Origin: Fusobacterium sp.
GTDB taxonomy: Bacteria; Fusobacteriota; Fusobacteriia; Fusobacteriales; Fusobacteriaceae
NCBI RefSeq assembly: GCF_029258315.1
Contig: NZ_JARHZE010000119.1
Coordinates: 1-56,642, forward strand
Length of the DNA stretch: 56,642 nt
Reading direction: 5' to 3'
Each line of letters starts with the position of its first letter. The first letter of the stretch is position 1. Position numbers and translations under genes: made by a program. The notes beneath the pieces were generated by a model, which saw nothing but the letters and a program-made list of their open reading frames with translations, did no database searches and was not told the DNA's origin. This document shows, one piece after another, positions 1 to 8,310 of this stretch.

Positions 1-2009
1 CTCATTTCAATCTCCTTATTATAAAAGGCTTCATAATCACTATTTTTTATATTTTCCATAACATAATTTTCTGGTTGATAGGTTTGGATTATAACCTTTC
101 CTTTTTTATCCCCTCTTCCAGCCCTTCCAGCAACTTGTGTTATAAGTTGAAAAGTCTTTTCAGAGGCTCTAAAATCTGGGAAACTTAAAATTAAATCAGC
201 ATTGATAACTCCAACTAAAGTTACATTTGGAAAATGTAAACCTTTCGCTATCATCTGTGTCCCTATCATTATATCATATTTTTTATTTAAAAAGTCAAAA
301 TATGTTTTTTCATAGAAATCTTTTTGTCTAGCTGTTTCAGAATCAACTCTTATAATTGAAACATCAAATATCTCTTTTAATTTTTCCTCAATCTGTTCTG
401 TCCCTTTTCCACCATAATGTAGATTTTTGCTTCCACATTTACTACATTTTCCATAAAAATTTCTCTCTCTTCCACAATAATTACATTTTAATTTTTTTGT
501 ACTCTCATAATAACTAAGTTTTATAGAACAATGTTCACACTCCTCTATATACCCACAGTCTTTACATTGTATCATTGTAGAATAACCTTTTCTATTTAAA
601 AGTAAGATTACCTGTTCCCCTTTTAATAAAGTATCCCTTATAGATTTTAAAAGCTCTTTACTAAAAAAATTATTTTCTTCATTCTTCATATCAACTATAT
701 CTATATCTGGCAACTCAATATTATTATATCTTTTATCCAAAATCTCAAGTTGAAATTGATTTTTTTTACCAAGATAATAACTCTCTATATCTGGGGTAGC
801 TGATCCCATCACAATTTTACAATTTTCTAAAATAGCTTTCTTTATAGCCACATACTTTGCATTATATCTTGGATTAGTATCCTGCTTATAACTATTTTCA
901 TGCTCTTCATCTATTATAATATAGGCCAAATCTTTTACAGGAGCAAAAATTGCAGATCTAGCTCCTAAAACTACTTTTTTCTTTCCCTCTATTATATTGA
1001 GCCACTCTTTTTGTTTCTCCTTATCAGATATATTACTATGTAAAACTGCTACCTCATCCCCAAACTCTCTAGTAAATCTTTCCTTCATTTGAGGTGTAAG
1101 AGATATTTCTGGCACCAAAAATATACTTCCTTTTTTTTCTTTTAGACTATTTTTAATAAGTCTTATATATATTTCTGTCTTTCCACTTCCAGTGATACCT
1201 TTTATTAAAAAATATTTTTCATTTTTGTTTTCAATATCTTTTACTATACTTTCTTGATTTTCTGTAAGTTTTACATCTTCTGTTATTATTTTTTTTATCT
1301 CTTCTTGAGAATCAAACTCTCTTTCAAAAATTTTTTTCTCAAAAATAATATAATTCTTATTTACAACTCTTTCAATAAGTTTTTTATCAAATTTTTCTTC
1401 TAAAGATTTTTTAGAAAATCTATTTCTCTGTAAAAAATACTCATAAACTTTTTGATATTTTTCGCTTCCTAAATAAGATTCGTACTCAGTGTAATTAAAA
1501 TTTAATTTTTTATTTTCTTCGTCTTCAAAACTTATTAAATTAATTTCTAAATATTCTTTTATCTCTTCAAGAGAAAAATTTTTCCTTAAAGTTGTCTTTG
1601 TTAAACTTATCTTTTCTCTTAAATAGTTTATAATTTTAATTTCATCATCTTTTAATTCATTCAAATCAATTAGAAAATTCAATCTATAAAATTCTTCATA
1701 TTTTATTTTTAATTCCTTTGGAAGTGCTGCTGAAATAACTTGAGAAAAATTACAAAGATAATAGCTACTTATCCATAATAAAAGCTCTATATATTTTGGT
1801 GAAAGAGAAATTTCATTTTCAAGTTTTCTTTTTATTTCCAAAACCTTAAAATCAAATTTTTCTGTTTTGTCCTCTTGAACTATTAAAGCTCCTCTTTCTC
1901 TATTTCTAAAGCTAACTAAAACTCTATCTCCTATGTTATAAATCTCTTCCCTATCTAAATAAGTAAAAAAAGAATTTGTTCCATCTACAAACAATTTATA
2001 ATATTTCAT
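1..2009 (-). CDS. priA: Primosomal protein N' (PriA helicase), C-terminus cut off by the window edge
   Basis: Replication-restart 3'-5' DNA helicase that recognises stalled forks and reloads the replisome. The translated frame runs from an ATG at 2009 to the window edge with no stop, giving about 669 codons; family members are usually 730-800 aa, so the last part of helicase domain 2 lies outside. Visible in order: N-terminal 3'BD region, Walker A GITGSGKT, a DEEH box (IIIDEEH), and a zinc-binding cluster of paired cysteines (CKDCGY, CEHC, CNYC, CSKC). GRAGRGDKKG near the edge is motif VI. The start is preceded by GAGGGTGA at good spacing and lies 16 bp after the stop of the upstream penicillin-binding protein gene, so the two are probably cotranscribed. 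Identification is secure. Confidence 0.93.
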   Translation of the reverse strand, partial: MKYYKLFVDGTNSFFTYLDREEIYNIGDRVLVSFRNRERGALIVQEDKTEKFDFKVLEIKRKLENEISLSPKYIELLLWISSYYLCNFSQVISAALPKELKIKYEEFYRLNFLIDLNELKDDEIKIINYLREKISLTKTTLRKNFSLEEIKEYLEINLISFEDEENKKLNFNYTEYESYLGSEKYQKVYEYFLQRNRFSKKSLEEKFDKKLIERVVNKNYIIFEKKIFEREFDSQEEIKKIITEDVKLTENQESIVKDIENKNEKYFLIKGITGSGKTEIYIRLIKNSLKEKKGSIFLVPEISLTPQMKERFTREFGDEVAVLHSNISDKEKQKEWLNIIEGKKKVVLGARSAIFAPVKDLAYIIIDEEHENSYKQDTNPRYNAKYVAIKKAILENCKIVMGSATPDIESYYLGKKNQFQLEILDKRYNNIELPDIDIVDMKNEENNFFSKELLKSIRDTLLKGEQVILLLNRKGYSTMIQCKDCGYIEECEHCSIKLSYYESTKKLKCNYCGRERNFYGKCSKCGSKNLHYGGKGTEQIEEKLKEIFDVSIIRVDSETARQKDFYEKTYFDFLNKKYDIMIGTQMIAKGLHFPNVTLVGVINADLILSFPDFRASEKTFQLITQVAGRAGRGDKKGKVIIQTYQPENYVMENIKNSDYEAFYNKEIEM

Positions 2010-2025
2010 TTTTCACCCTCTTCTT

Positions 2026-4167
2026 TTACTCTAATATAACTTTTACTTCCTCTACCTCGAATAACTCTGTACCTGGGGCTGGATAAAACTCTTTTACCTT
2101 TCCTGTTCCTGTAATTTTTAAATCAATTTGATTTCCACTAAATATATCTACTACCTCTCTCATTGTTTTTCCTTTTATATCTGGCATTATATATATTTTA
2201 GTTTTTGTTGTTTGATAATTTATATTTTCTATATCTGTTTCAGTAATTTTTATTTTAGATATATCATCTGCAACAATTTCCCTTGTTATTGTAAGTCTTT
2301 TTATAATATTTGAAAATACTGGAGCTGCTATAAGTCCTCCTAATTTTCTAGCTACATTACTTGGTTTATAAAACATGATAAGTCCCACATATTTGGGATT
2401 ATCTGCTGGGAAAGCTCCTATGAAAGATGTTAAATAATCACTTCTTAAATATCCACCTCTACCAGCACTTATCTGAGCTGTTCCTGTTTTTCCACCTATT
2501 CTATATCCTGAAACTTTTGCTCTTGCTCCTCCACCTTTTGCAACAACATCTTCTAGCATAGCTTTCATTTTTTCTGATGTTTCTTTACTTATAGTTCTAC
2601 GAACTTCTTCTGGGGTATTTCTTCTGATTATAGCTCCTGTTTCACTATCTACTATTTTTTCCATTAAATATGGTTTATATAAAATTCCTCCATTAACAAC
2701 TGATGAAAATGCCATTATCATCTGAATTGGTGTTACTACTATACCTTGTCCAAAGGCTGTTGTATTTTTTTTCAATCCGTCCCATTTTTTTAAAGGCATA
2801 TGATAAGGAACTTTCTCATATGGAAAATCTACACCTGTTTTATTATAAAATCCAAATTTTTTAAGATAACCTTCCATTACCTCATTAGTAAATTCGTCAC
2901 TTATTAAAACCATCCCTACGTTACTAGATTTAGCAAGTATATCTCTTACACTCATTATACCTTTTATAGATCTTGTAGCTTCCTTTATTGTATGTCTATA
3001 TTTTGTAATTCTCCCATCTTTAACATCAAAAGTTGAATCCTCATTAATATATCCATCTTCAATAGCACCAGCTACAACTATTGGTTTAAATATTGAACCA
3101 GGCTCAAGCTGATTTTGAAACACCGGATTTCTAACAACTGATTCATCTTTTCTAAAAGTAGAAATTGCTAAAATCTCTCCAGTATTTGGATTAACTATTA
3201 TTCCATAAGCTTCTTCTGAATCTGTTTCTTCAAACTGTTTTTTAATCTCATCATTTAAAAGATATTGTAAATCTTCCTCAAGTGTCAAGTAAACATCTTT
3301 CCCTTTAGATGAAACTGAAAATTTTTCTCTAGCTGTTGGAAGTGCAAAACTTCTATTTTTTACAGCTGAAACTCTTTTTCTTAAAACTTTTCCTTTTAAA
3401 TAATCCTCATATTGTTTTTCTATTCCATTTATTCCAACTAAAAAATCTGAATCCTTTTCAAATCCCATTACACCAATAATATTTTGATATATCTCTCCTC
3501 TTGGATAGATTCTTTTAGCTTGTTCTTTTAAAATAATTTCATTATCTCTAAGCTTATAATCTTTTATAAGTTTTACAACTTTTGCTCTTTCTTCATTATT
3601 AAGCTCAACTCCCAAAAGCTTATATCTTCTTTTTTTTTCGATATCTTTTTCAAGCTCTGCTAAAAATTTATTTTTATCTCTTTTCAAAGAAAGAGTTGTA
3701 AAAAGATCTGATATAATCTTTTTAGTTTCCTTAGTTTTATCAAGCATATATGGATCTATTATAATATCATAAACATGTATATCATAAGCAATCTCTCTTC
3801 CTTGTCTATCATATATACTTCCTCTTTTTCCTCTAAATGTATAAACACTTTCCACCTGTTTTTTTATAAGTTTTTTATATTTAGCATTATCTATAATTTG
3901 AACTTTATACAACCTTAAAAATAAAATTAACATCAAAAGTACGATTATATCTATACTAGCTATTGATCTAATCATAAAATTTTGTTTTTTCCTAACTCTC
4001 TTCCATCTACCACATATCCATAGAAGATAAACCAAACTTGTTACTAAAGATACAATTAATAAATGGTTTTTTTGAACAATACTCCAAATTAAAAATCCTA
4101 AATTTGTTAATAATAATGCTATTTTAATTTTCTTCATATTTACTTTCATTCTTTCAATTTGCCTCAT
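2026..4167 (-). CDS. FtsI/SpoVD-type penicillin-binding protein (class B transpeptidase) with one PASTA domain
   Basis: Peptidoglycan D,D-transpeptidase, probably for septal or elongation wall synthesis. Three hydrophobic stretches at about residues 15-31, 36-52 and 70-86 precede a dimerisation domain; most class B PBPs have a single anchor. The transpeptidase domain shows SIFK (S358-K361), SSN (414-416) and KTGT (near 560). A single PASTA domain fills the last ~60 residues (from MPDIKGK). Start choice is uncertain: the first ATG has only a weak ribosome binding site, while the in-frame ATG at 4149 is preceded by GAGG 12 bp upstream. priA follows 16 bp downstream and the gene is divergent from xseB-ispA. 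With PASTA it resembles SpoVD/PbpB more than E. coli FtsI, so I give no symbol. Confidence 0.9.
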   Translation of the reverse strand: MRQIERMKVNMKKIKIALLLTNLGFLIWSIVQKNHLLIVSLVTSLVYLLWICGRWKRVRKKQNFMIRSIASIDIIVLLMLILFLRLYKVQIIDNAKYKKLIKKQVESVYTFRGKRGSIYDRQGREIAYDIHVYDIIIDPYMLDKTKETKKIISDLFTTLSLKRDKNKFLAELEKDIEKKRRYKLLGVELNNEERAKVVKLIKDYKLRDNEIILKEQAKRIYPRGEIYQNIIGVMGFEKDSDFLVGINGIEKQYEDYLKGKVLRKRVSAVKNRSFALPTAREKFSVSSKGKDVYLTLEEDLQYLLNDEIKKQFEETDSEEAYGIIVNPNTGEILAISTFRKDESVVRNPVFQNQLEPGSIFKPIVVAGAIEDGYINEDSTFDVKDGRITKYRHTIKEATRSIKGIMSVRDILAKSSNVGMVLISDEFTNEVMEGYLKKFGFYNKTGVDFPYEKVPYHMPLKKWDGLKKNTTAFGQGIVVTPIQMIMAFSSVVNGGILYKPYLMEKIVDSETGAIIRRNTPEEVRRTISKETSEKMKAMLEDVVAKGGGARAKVSGYRIGGKTGTAQISAGRGGYLRSDYLTSFIGAFPADNPKYVGLIMFYKPSNVARKLGGLIAAPVFSNIIKRLTITREIVADDISKIKITETDIENINYQTTKTKIYIMPDIKGKTMREVVDIFSGNQIDLKITGTGKVKEFYPAPGTELFEVEEVKVILE

Positions 4168-4240
4168 ATTTTTTAATATTCTCTACCATAACTATATTAT
4201 AACAAAAGTTCTATATAAAGTAAAAAATTTTTTTATTTTA

Positions 4241-4269
4241 TTGAAGAAACAACTCTTTTCTGTTAAAAT
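4241..4269 (+). promoter_or_regulatory. Promoter for xseB-ispA
   Basis: TTGAAG (4241-4246) and TAAAAT (4264-4269) are separated by 17 bp, about 44 bp upstream of the xseB start. Read by eye from the sequence; no other good pair is present in this divergent intergenic region. Confidence 0.6.
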
Positions 4270-4312
4270 GTATTTAATAGATTAAATTATGTATAAATTG
4301 TGGAGGAATTTT

Positions 4313-4546
4313 ATGAAAAAATCGACTTCATTTGAAAAAAACTTAGAAAATATTGATGAAATTATATCAAATTTAGAAAATGGCAACTTAAGCCTTGAAG
4401 AATCCATAAAAGAGTACGAAAAGGCAATGAAGTACATACAAACAGCCAAAGAAATTCTTGATACCGCTGAAGGAAAACTACTAAAAATTTCAAAAGATGA
4501 TGATCAGATAAAAATGGAAAATTTTATGGAGGATGAAAATGCTTAA
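4313..4546 (+). CDS. xseB: Exodeoxyribonuclease VII small subunit
   Basis: Small subunit of exonuclease VII, which degrades single-stranded DNA together with the large subunit XseA (not in this window). It is 77 aa, the usual size, with the family pattern SFEKNLENIDEIISNLENG followed by LSLEESIKEYEKAMKYI, two helices that form a hairpin. I chose the ATG at 4313 because TGGAGG sits 6 bp upstream; an earlier in-frame ATG at 4289 has no ribosome binding site and would add non-family residues. The 3' end overlaps the ispA start by 8 bp, the arrangement seen in many bacteria where xseB and ispA are translationally coupled. Confidence 0.9.
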   Translation: MKKSTSFEKNLENIDEIISNLENGNLSLEESIKEYEKAMKYIQTAKEILDTAEGKLLKISKDDDQIKMENFMEDENA

Positions 4547-5426
4547 ACCTTTTTTAGATGAAAAAAAACTATTTATTGAAAAAAATTTAGATTCTTTTTT
4601 GAATGAATTATCTTATCCAACTCAAATAGCTGAAGGAATGAAATATGCTGTTTTAAATGGTGGTAAAAGAATAAGACCTATTCTTTTATTTATGATTTTA
4701 GATCTTTTTAATAAGGATGAAAAATTTGGAGTTCCTAGTGCTGCTGCCCTTGAGATGATTCACTCTTATTCATTGGTTCACGATGATTTACCTGCTTTAG
4801 ATAATGATGATTATAGAAGAGGAAAACTTACAACTCATAAAAAGTTTGGAGAGGCTGAAGGGATATTAATAGGAGATGCTCTTCTTACTCATGCTTTCTA
4901 TATTTTAACTGAAAAAAATCTTCCTTTACTTTCTCCTGAAAAAATTGTCGAGATTATAAGACTTACATCTAGTTATGCTGGTATTAACGGAATGATTGGT
5001 GGACAGATGATAGATATTGAAAGTGAAAATAAAAAAATAGATATGGAAACTTTAAAATATATCCATAAAAATAAAACAGGAAAACTTTTAAGACTTCCGA
5101 TTGAAATTGGATGTGTAATAAGCGAAGTATCTAAAGAGATAAGAGAAAAATTAGAAAAATATGCTGATTTAATTGGTTTAGCTTTCCAAATAAAAGATGA
5201 TATTCTTGATATTGAAGGGGACTTTGAAACTTTAGGTAAACCTATTGGAAGTGATGCTGAACTAAACAAAGCAACTTATCCATCTCTTATTGGACTTGAT
5301 GAAAGTAAAAAATTATTAGAGGATATAGTTAATGAAGCAAAAGAAATTATTAAGGAAAATTTTTCAGAAGAAAAAGGAAAATTGTTGATAGAACTTACAG
5401 ATTATATCGCTTTTAGAAAAAAATAA
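4539..5426 (+). CDS. ispA: Polyprenyl synthetase, farnesyl/geranyl diphosphate synthase type
   Basis: Condenses isopentenyl diphosphate with allylic diphosphates to make FPP for undecaprenyl and quinone chains. Trans-isoprenyl synthase motifs are present: GGKRIRP, the first aspartate-rich motif DDLPALDND (~85-93), GGQMIDI and the second aspartate-rich motif KDDILD (~220). The length of 295 aa is typical. Two ATGs are possible; GGAGG at 4528-4532 is at ideal spacing from the one at 4539 and abuts the one at 4533, so I chose 4539. It overlaps xseB by 8 bp. Chain length cannot be fixed from sequence alone, but the IspA family assignment is firm. Confidence 0.92.
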   Translation: MLKPFLDEKKLFIEKNLDSFLNELSYPTQIAEGMKYAVLNGGKRIRPILLFMILDLFNKDEKFGVPSAAALEMIHSYSLVHDDLPALDNDDYRRGKLTTHKKFGEAEGILIGDALLTHAFYILTEKNLPLLSPEKIVEIIRLTSSYAGINGMIGGQMIDIESENKKIDMETLKYIHKNKTGKLLRLPIEIGCVISEVSKEIREKLEKYADLIGLAFQIKDDILDIEGDFETLGKPIGSDAELNKATYPSLIGLDESKKLLEDIVNEAKEIIKENFSEEKGKLLIELTDYIAFRKK

Positions 5427-5518
5427 TCTTTTTTAAATAAAACTATTTAATATTCCATTTAAATATGTTATTATATAAAAAGTAAAGTATTTTACTAAAA
5501 AGAAATAGGAGGAAAATT

Positions 5519-6220
5519 ATGAAAGTTAGAAGTGTTGTTGTTGCACACAGAGCACAAATGAATCCACAATTAGGAGGAGCTGTTGATGCTTTAGGAATAT
5601 TTGACAATATGATTCAACCAATGTTCCCAATCCCTATGCAACATATGTCTATAATATTAACAATAGAAGAAATTATAAAACCAACTCTTTTTGAAGTTAG
5701 ATTAAACGGACCAGAAGGAGATTTAATAACTAAAGGGGAATTTCAACCTATGGTAGATCCATTTGGTGTTGGTAAAAAAATATTAGATCTTGATAAATTC
5801 TTAATCCCTACCAGAGGAAAATATACAATTGAAGTGTTTGAAAAATTACCTGATAATAAATATAAATTTATGTCTGAACACACTTTATTTATAGCAGATT
5901 ATCCACCTCAAAGACCATTCACTCAAGATGAAATTAATAAAATCTTAGCTGATGATACTGTTATAAGAGTTATAAAAACTGAATTCCAACCTGTTGGACT
6001 TGAAGAAAAAATAAAAATTCAACATAGTTTAGATCCTAATGTACCAGTAGAAGATGGATATATAACTATTCCTGAAAATAACAAATTAAAAGTTGGAGAG
6101 GTTGAATTAGATTTATTAGGACTTAGAAGACATCTTGATTGGATGTTTGGAAGACCTATTCCTAAAGCTGAAGATATGAAACAACCTGAAACTTCAACTG
6201 AAGAACCAAAAGCTAACTAA
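5519..6220 (+). CDS. DUF6941-like protein of unknown function
   Basis: 233 aa with no signal peptide or membrane segment. The first ~130 residues contain the pattern GIFDNMIQPMFP and LNGPEGD, which recalls the DUF6941 family (predicted beta-sandwich, function unknown); I make that match from memory only. A C-terminal part (~135-233) carries FTQDEINKILADD and ends in a charged, probably disordered tail rich in Pro, Glu and Thr. The ribosome binding site AGGAGG lies just upstream of the ATG. It follows ispA by 92 bp and ends at a strong bidirectional terminator, so it may be its own unit or the last gene of the ispA operon. No catalytic motif is visible. Confidence 0.75.
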   Translation: MKVRSVVVAHRAQMNPQLGGAVDALGIFDNMIQPMFPIPMQHMSIILTIEEIIKPTLFEVRLNGPEGDLITKGEFQPMVDPFGVGKKILDLDKFLIPTRGKYTIEVFEKLPDNKYKFMSEHTLFIADYPPQRPFTQDEINKILADDTVIRVIKTEFQPVGLEEKIKIQHSLDPNVPVEDGYITIPENNKLKVGEVELDLLGLRRHLDWMFGRPIPKAEDMKQPETSTEEPKAN

Positions 6221-6226
6221 TAGTTT

Positions 6227-6260
6227 AAGAGGAGATGAAATTCATCTCCTCTTATTTTAA
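6227..6260. terminator. Bidirectional terminator between convergent genes
   Basis: Perfect inverted repeat AAGAGGAGATG / CATCTCCTCTT (6227-6237 and 6243-6253) with a 5-nt loop, followed by a T-rich run on the plus strand. It overlaps the stop codon of the minus-strand TPR gene. Confidence 0.8.
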
Positions 6261-7334
6261 TTCTATTAATTTTTTTAATATCTCAACATTCTTTTCATTT
6301 TCTTCTGTTGGATTTTTCTTCCTTATCTCTTCATATATTTTAAGAGCTCTTTCATATTTTCCAAGCTTTGCTAAATTCCAACCGATCTCTTCCATTACCC
6401 AACTTTTATCAAATCCCTCTTTTTGTAATGAACTTTCAAGATGTTTTAAAGCCTCTTTATGTAATCCCATTCTACCTAAATTCCAACCAATTTCACTTTC
6501 AAGCCAACCATCAGTTTTACCATTTAACTCAAAAGCCTTCATCAAAAGTGTAACTGCCTTTCTATGCTTTCTTAATTTTCCGAAGTTCCAACCTAATTCA
6601 CAATTAAGCCAGAAATCATCTCTTCCTTTTCTCTTAGCCCTCACTAAATATTTAATCGCTTCCTTATGATTAAATTTTTTTCCATAGCACCAAGCTAGTT
6701 GAAAATAAAGCCAAATATCATCTCTTCCTAGCTCTTCAGATAATAAAAAATTCTCTAAAGCATTTTCCAAATCATTTATTCTTTCATAGCAATATCCTAG
6801 ATGTGAATATACCCACATATCATCTTTTTTATAAATTTTTGCAACCTTATAATAACTTATAGCCTCTTTATAATTTTCAAGATTTTCATATACAAATCCT
6901 ATCTCTGTATTTAACCAGTAATCACATCTTCCGCTCTCTTCAGATTTTTTTAAATAATAAAGTCCTTCCTCATATTTTTCCTGTCTTCCCAGATTCCACC
7001 CAAGTTCTGAATTTTGCCAACTGTCATCTCTTCCTAATTTTTTTGACTGTTTTAAATAATATTCAGCTAATCTATGTTTTCCTATTCCACCATAGTTCCA
7101 AGCTAGTTCACAACAAAGCCAGCCATTTTCATCATATACACCCATTCCCTCTGCTTTTTTTAAATATTCTATGGCTTCTAATCTTCTATCTAACCTTCCT
7201 AAAACCCAACCAAGATTACAATACAACCAATAATTTGGTTCTGTTTCCTGCTTTTCTATATCCAATAAAATTTCTAAAACAACTTCATATTCTTTTTTAT
7301 TTATTAAACTTTCAACTAATTTTTTCTTATCCAT
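6252..7334 (-). CDS. Tetratricopeptide repeat protein with Trp-rich repeats
   Basis: 360 aa, almost entirely a TPR solenoid. Nine repeats of about 34-36 residues each start with Trp (WLYCNLGW, WLCCELAW, WQNSELGW, WLNTEIGF, WVYSHLGY, WLYFQLAW, WLNCELGW, WLESEIGW, WVMEEIGW) and most end in a G-R-D-D-like turn. The second aromatic at repeat position 8 is Trp in six of the nine. No signal peptide or membrane segment is visible, so it is probably cytoplasmic. TPR solenoids bind proteins or peptides; no enzymatic domain is present and the partner is unknown. AGAGGA precedes the ATG. The gene is divergent from the queuosine-salvage unit and converges on the DUF6941-like gene. Confidence 0.85.
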   Translation of the reverse strand: MDKKKLVESLINKKEYEVVLEILLDIEKQETEPNYWLYCNLGWVLGRLDRRLEAIEYLKKAEGMGVYDENGWLCCELAWNYGGIGKHRLAEYYLKQSKKLGRDDSWQNSELGWNLGRQEKYEEGLYYLKKSEESGRCDYWLNTEIGFVYENLENYKEAISYYKVAKIYKKDDMWVYSHLGYCYERINDLENALENFLLSEELGRDDIWLYFQLAWCYGKKFNHKEAIKYLVRAKRKGRDDFWLNCELGWNFGKLRKHRKAVTLLMKAFELNGKTDGWLESEIGWNLGRMGLHKEALKHLESSLQKEGFDKSWVMEEIGWNLAKLGKYERALKIYEEIRKKNPTEENEKNVEILKKLIELK

Positions 7335-7367
7335 ATATTTTCCTCTCTTTAATTAGGATTTATATAT

Positions 7368-7396
7368 ATTATACCATCTTTTCTTATTTTTTTTAA
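7368..7396 (-). promoter_or_regulatory. Promoter for the TPR gene
   Basis: On the minus strand TTAAAA (7396-7391) and a consensus TATAAT (7373-7368) are 17 bp apart, about 34 bp upstream of the start codon. The -35 box is weak. Confidence 0.5.
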
Positions 7397-7404
7397 TATT
7401 AGTG

Positions 7405-7433
7405 TTGACAAATTTTAAAAAAAAAGTTATACT
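7405..7433 (+). promoter_or_regulatory. Strong promoter for the preQ1 riboswitch / queL-yhhQ unit
   Basis: Consensus TTGACA (7405-7410), 17-bp spacer, TATACT (7428-7433). Transcription would start near 7440, about 35 nt before the aptamer. Confidence 0.8.
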
Positions 7434-7473
7434 AAATATTGTCAAAATTTCAAAAATTTAATATGTTATTAAA

Positions 7474-7512
7474 AGATGTTCTGCACAGTTAAACCATCTA
7501 TAAAAAACTAGG
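7474..7512 (+). promoter_or_regulatory. preQ1-I riboswitch aptamer
   Basis: Stem P1 is AGATG (7474-7478) with CATCT (7495-7499). The 3' flank ATAAAAAACTA followed by GG is the signature A-rich tail of preQ1 class I aptamers, and the loop shares GTTCT and ACC with the Bacillus queC aptamer. AGTT (7487-7490) can pair with AACT (7506-7509) to form the pseudoknot stem. A terminator lies 30 nt downstream, and the controlled genes are a QueL-like enzyme and a YhhQ transporter, both fitting queuosine metabolism. Binding of preQ1 would be expected to switch expression off. The match was made by eye against the remembered consensus (Rfam RF00522). Confidence 0.8.
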
Positions 7513-7542
7513 TTACTTTTTGTCATCTAATATTTTTTGTAG

Positions 7543-7569
7543 AAAGCAGTCTCACCTGCTTTTTTTATT
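7543..7569 (+). terminator. Riboswitch-controlled intrinsic terminator
   Basis: AAAGCAG / CTGCTTT stem (7543-7549, 7556-7562) with a 6-nt loop and a T-run, placed between the preQ1 aptamer and queL. GCAG in its 5' arm is complementary to CTGC at 7481-7484 within the aptamer loop, which gives a possible antiterminator pairing. Confidence 0.8.
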
Positions 7570-7590
7570 TTTTGTTATGAAAGGAAAAAA

Positions 7591-8295
7591 ATGGGAATAC
7601 GTTATAATAAAATCACTGATAAACATCAAAGAGAAATTGTTTTACTAAAGAGTCTACCTTGTAGATATGGAAAATGTAGCTTCTGCAATTATATTGAAGA
7701 TAATTCTACAAATATCGAGGAAATTGATAAGATCAATTTAGAAGTTTTAAAAAATATCACAGGTGAATTTGGTGTATTAGAGGTTATAAATTCTGGTTCT
7801 GTATTTGAGATTACTCCAAATACTTTAGCAGAAATCAAAAAAATTGTTATTGAAAAAAATATAAAAATTCTTTATTTTGAAATCTATTACGGATATATTA
7901 ACCTACTTGATAAAATAAGAGAGTATTTTAAAGGGATAGAAATTAGATTTAGAATGGGATTAGAAACTTTTGACAATGATTTTAGAATTAATTGTTATAA
8001 CAAAAATTTTTCTTTAAATGAAAAAGATCTAATTTCTCTTGGAGAAAAACTTTATTCTGTTTGCCTTTTAGTTTGTACAAAGGGACAAACTAAAGAGATG
8101 ATAGACAAAGATATCGAACTTGGACTTAAATATTTTAAAAATATCACTATCAATATTTTTATTGATAATGGAACTGTTGTTAAAAGAGACAAAGAGTTAG
8201 TAGAATGGTTTGTAAAGAAGTATCATCATTTAACCAACGATGGCAGAGTAGAACTTTTGATTGATAACAAAGATTTAGGTGTTTTTGAACAATAA
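7591..8295 (+). CDS. queL: Radical SAM-type protein, probable queuine lyase (QueL-like)
   Basis: 234 aa. QueL of Clostridioides difficile is a radical SAM enzyme that converts salvaged queuine to preQ1, which the bacterial tRNA-guanine transglycosylase can insert. A cysteine cluster near the N-terminus (C24, C29, C32) reads CRYGKCSFC, spaced CX4CX2C rather than the canonical CX3CX2C. The MGLETFDNDFR segment resembles radical SAM core strands. Context is the best support: it lies directly after a preQ1-I riboswitch and 15 bp before a YhhQ queuosine-precursor transporter. No QueK nucleoside hydrolase is in the window. The specific reaction is inferred from family memory and context; it could be another radical SAM enzyme of queuosine salvage. 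Confidence 0.72.
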   Translation: MGIRYNKITDKHQREIVLLKSLPCRYGKCSFCNYIEDNSTNIEEIDKINLEVLKNITGEFGVLEVINSGSVFEITPNTLAEIKKIVIEKNIKILYFEIYYGYINLLDKIREYFKGIEIRFRMGLETFDNDFRINCYNKNFSLNEKDLISLGEKLYSVCLLVCTKGQTKEMIDKDIELGLKYFKNITINIFIDNGTVVKRDKELVEWFVKKYHHLTNDGRVELLIDNKDLGVFEQ

Positions 8296-8310
8296 ATTTT
8301 AGGAGGAAAA

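Noticed and set aside
2128-2313. Short open reading frames opposite known genes (for example within the PBP, clpB, carB, secA and ligA genes)
   Set aside because: They are low-complexity Phe, Leu, Ile and Ser-rich translations of the antisense strand of real genes, without ribosome binding sites or families.
6235-6669. 144-codon plus-strand frame opposite the TPR gene
   Set aside because: Its apparent Phe/Ser repeats are the antisense image of the TPR repeats; the minus-strand frame has the family signature.
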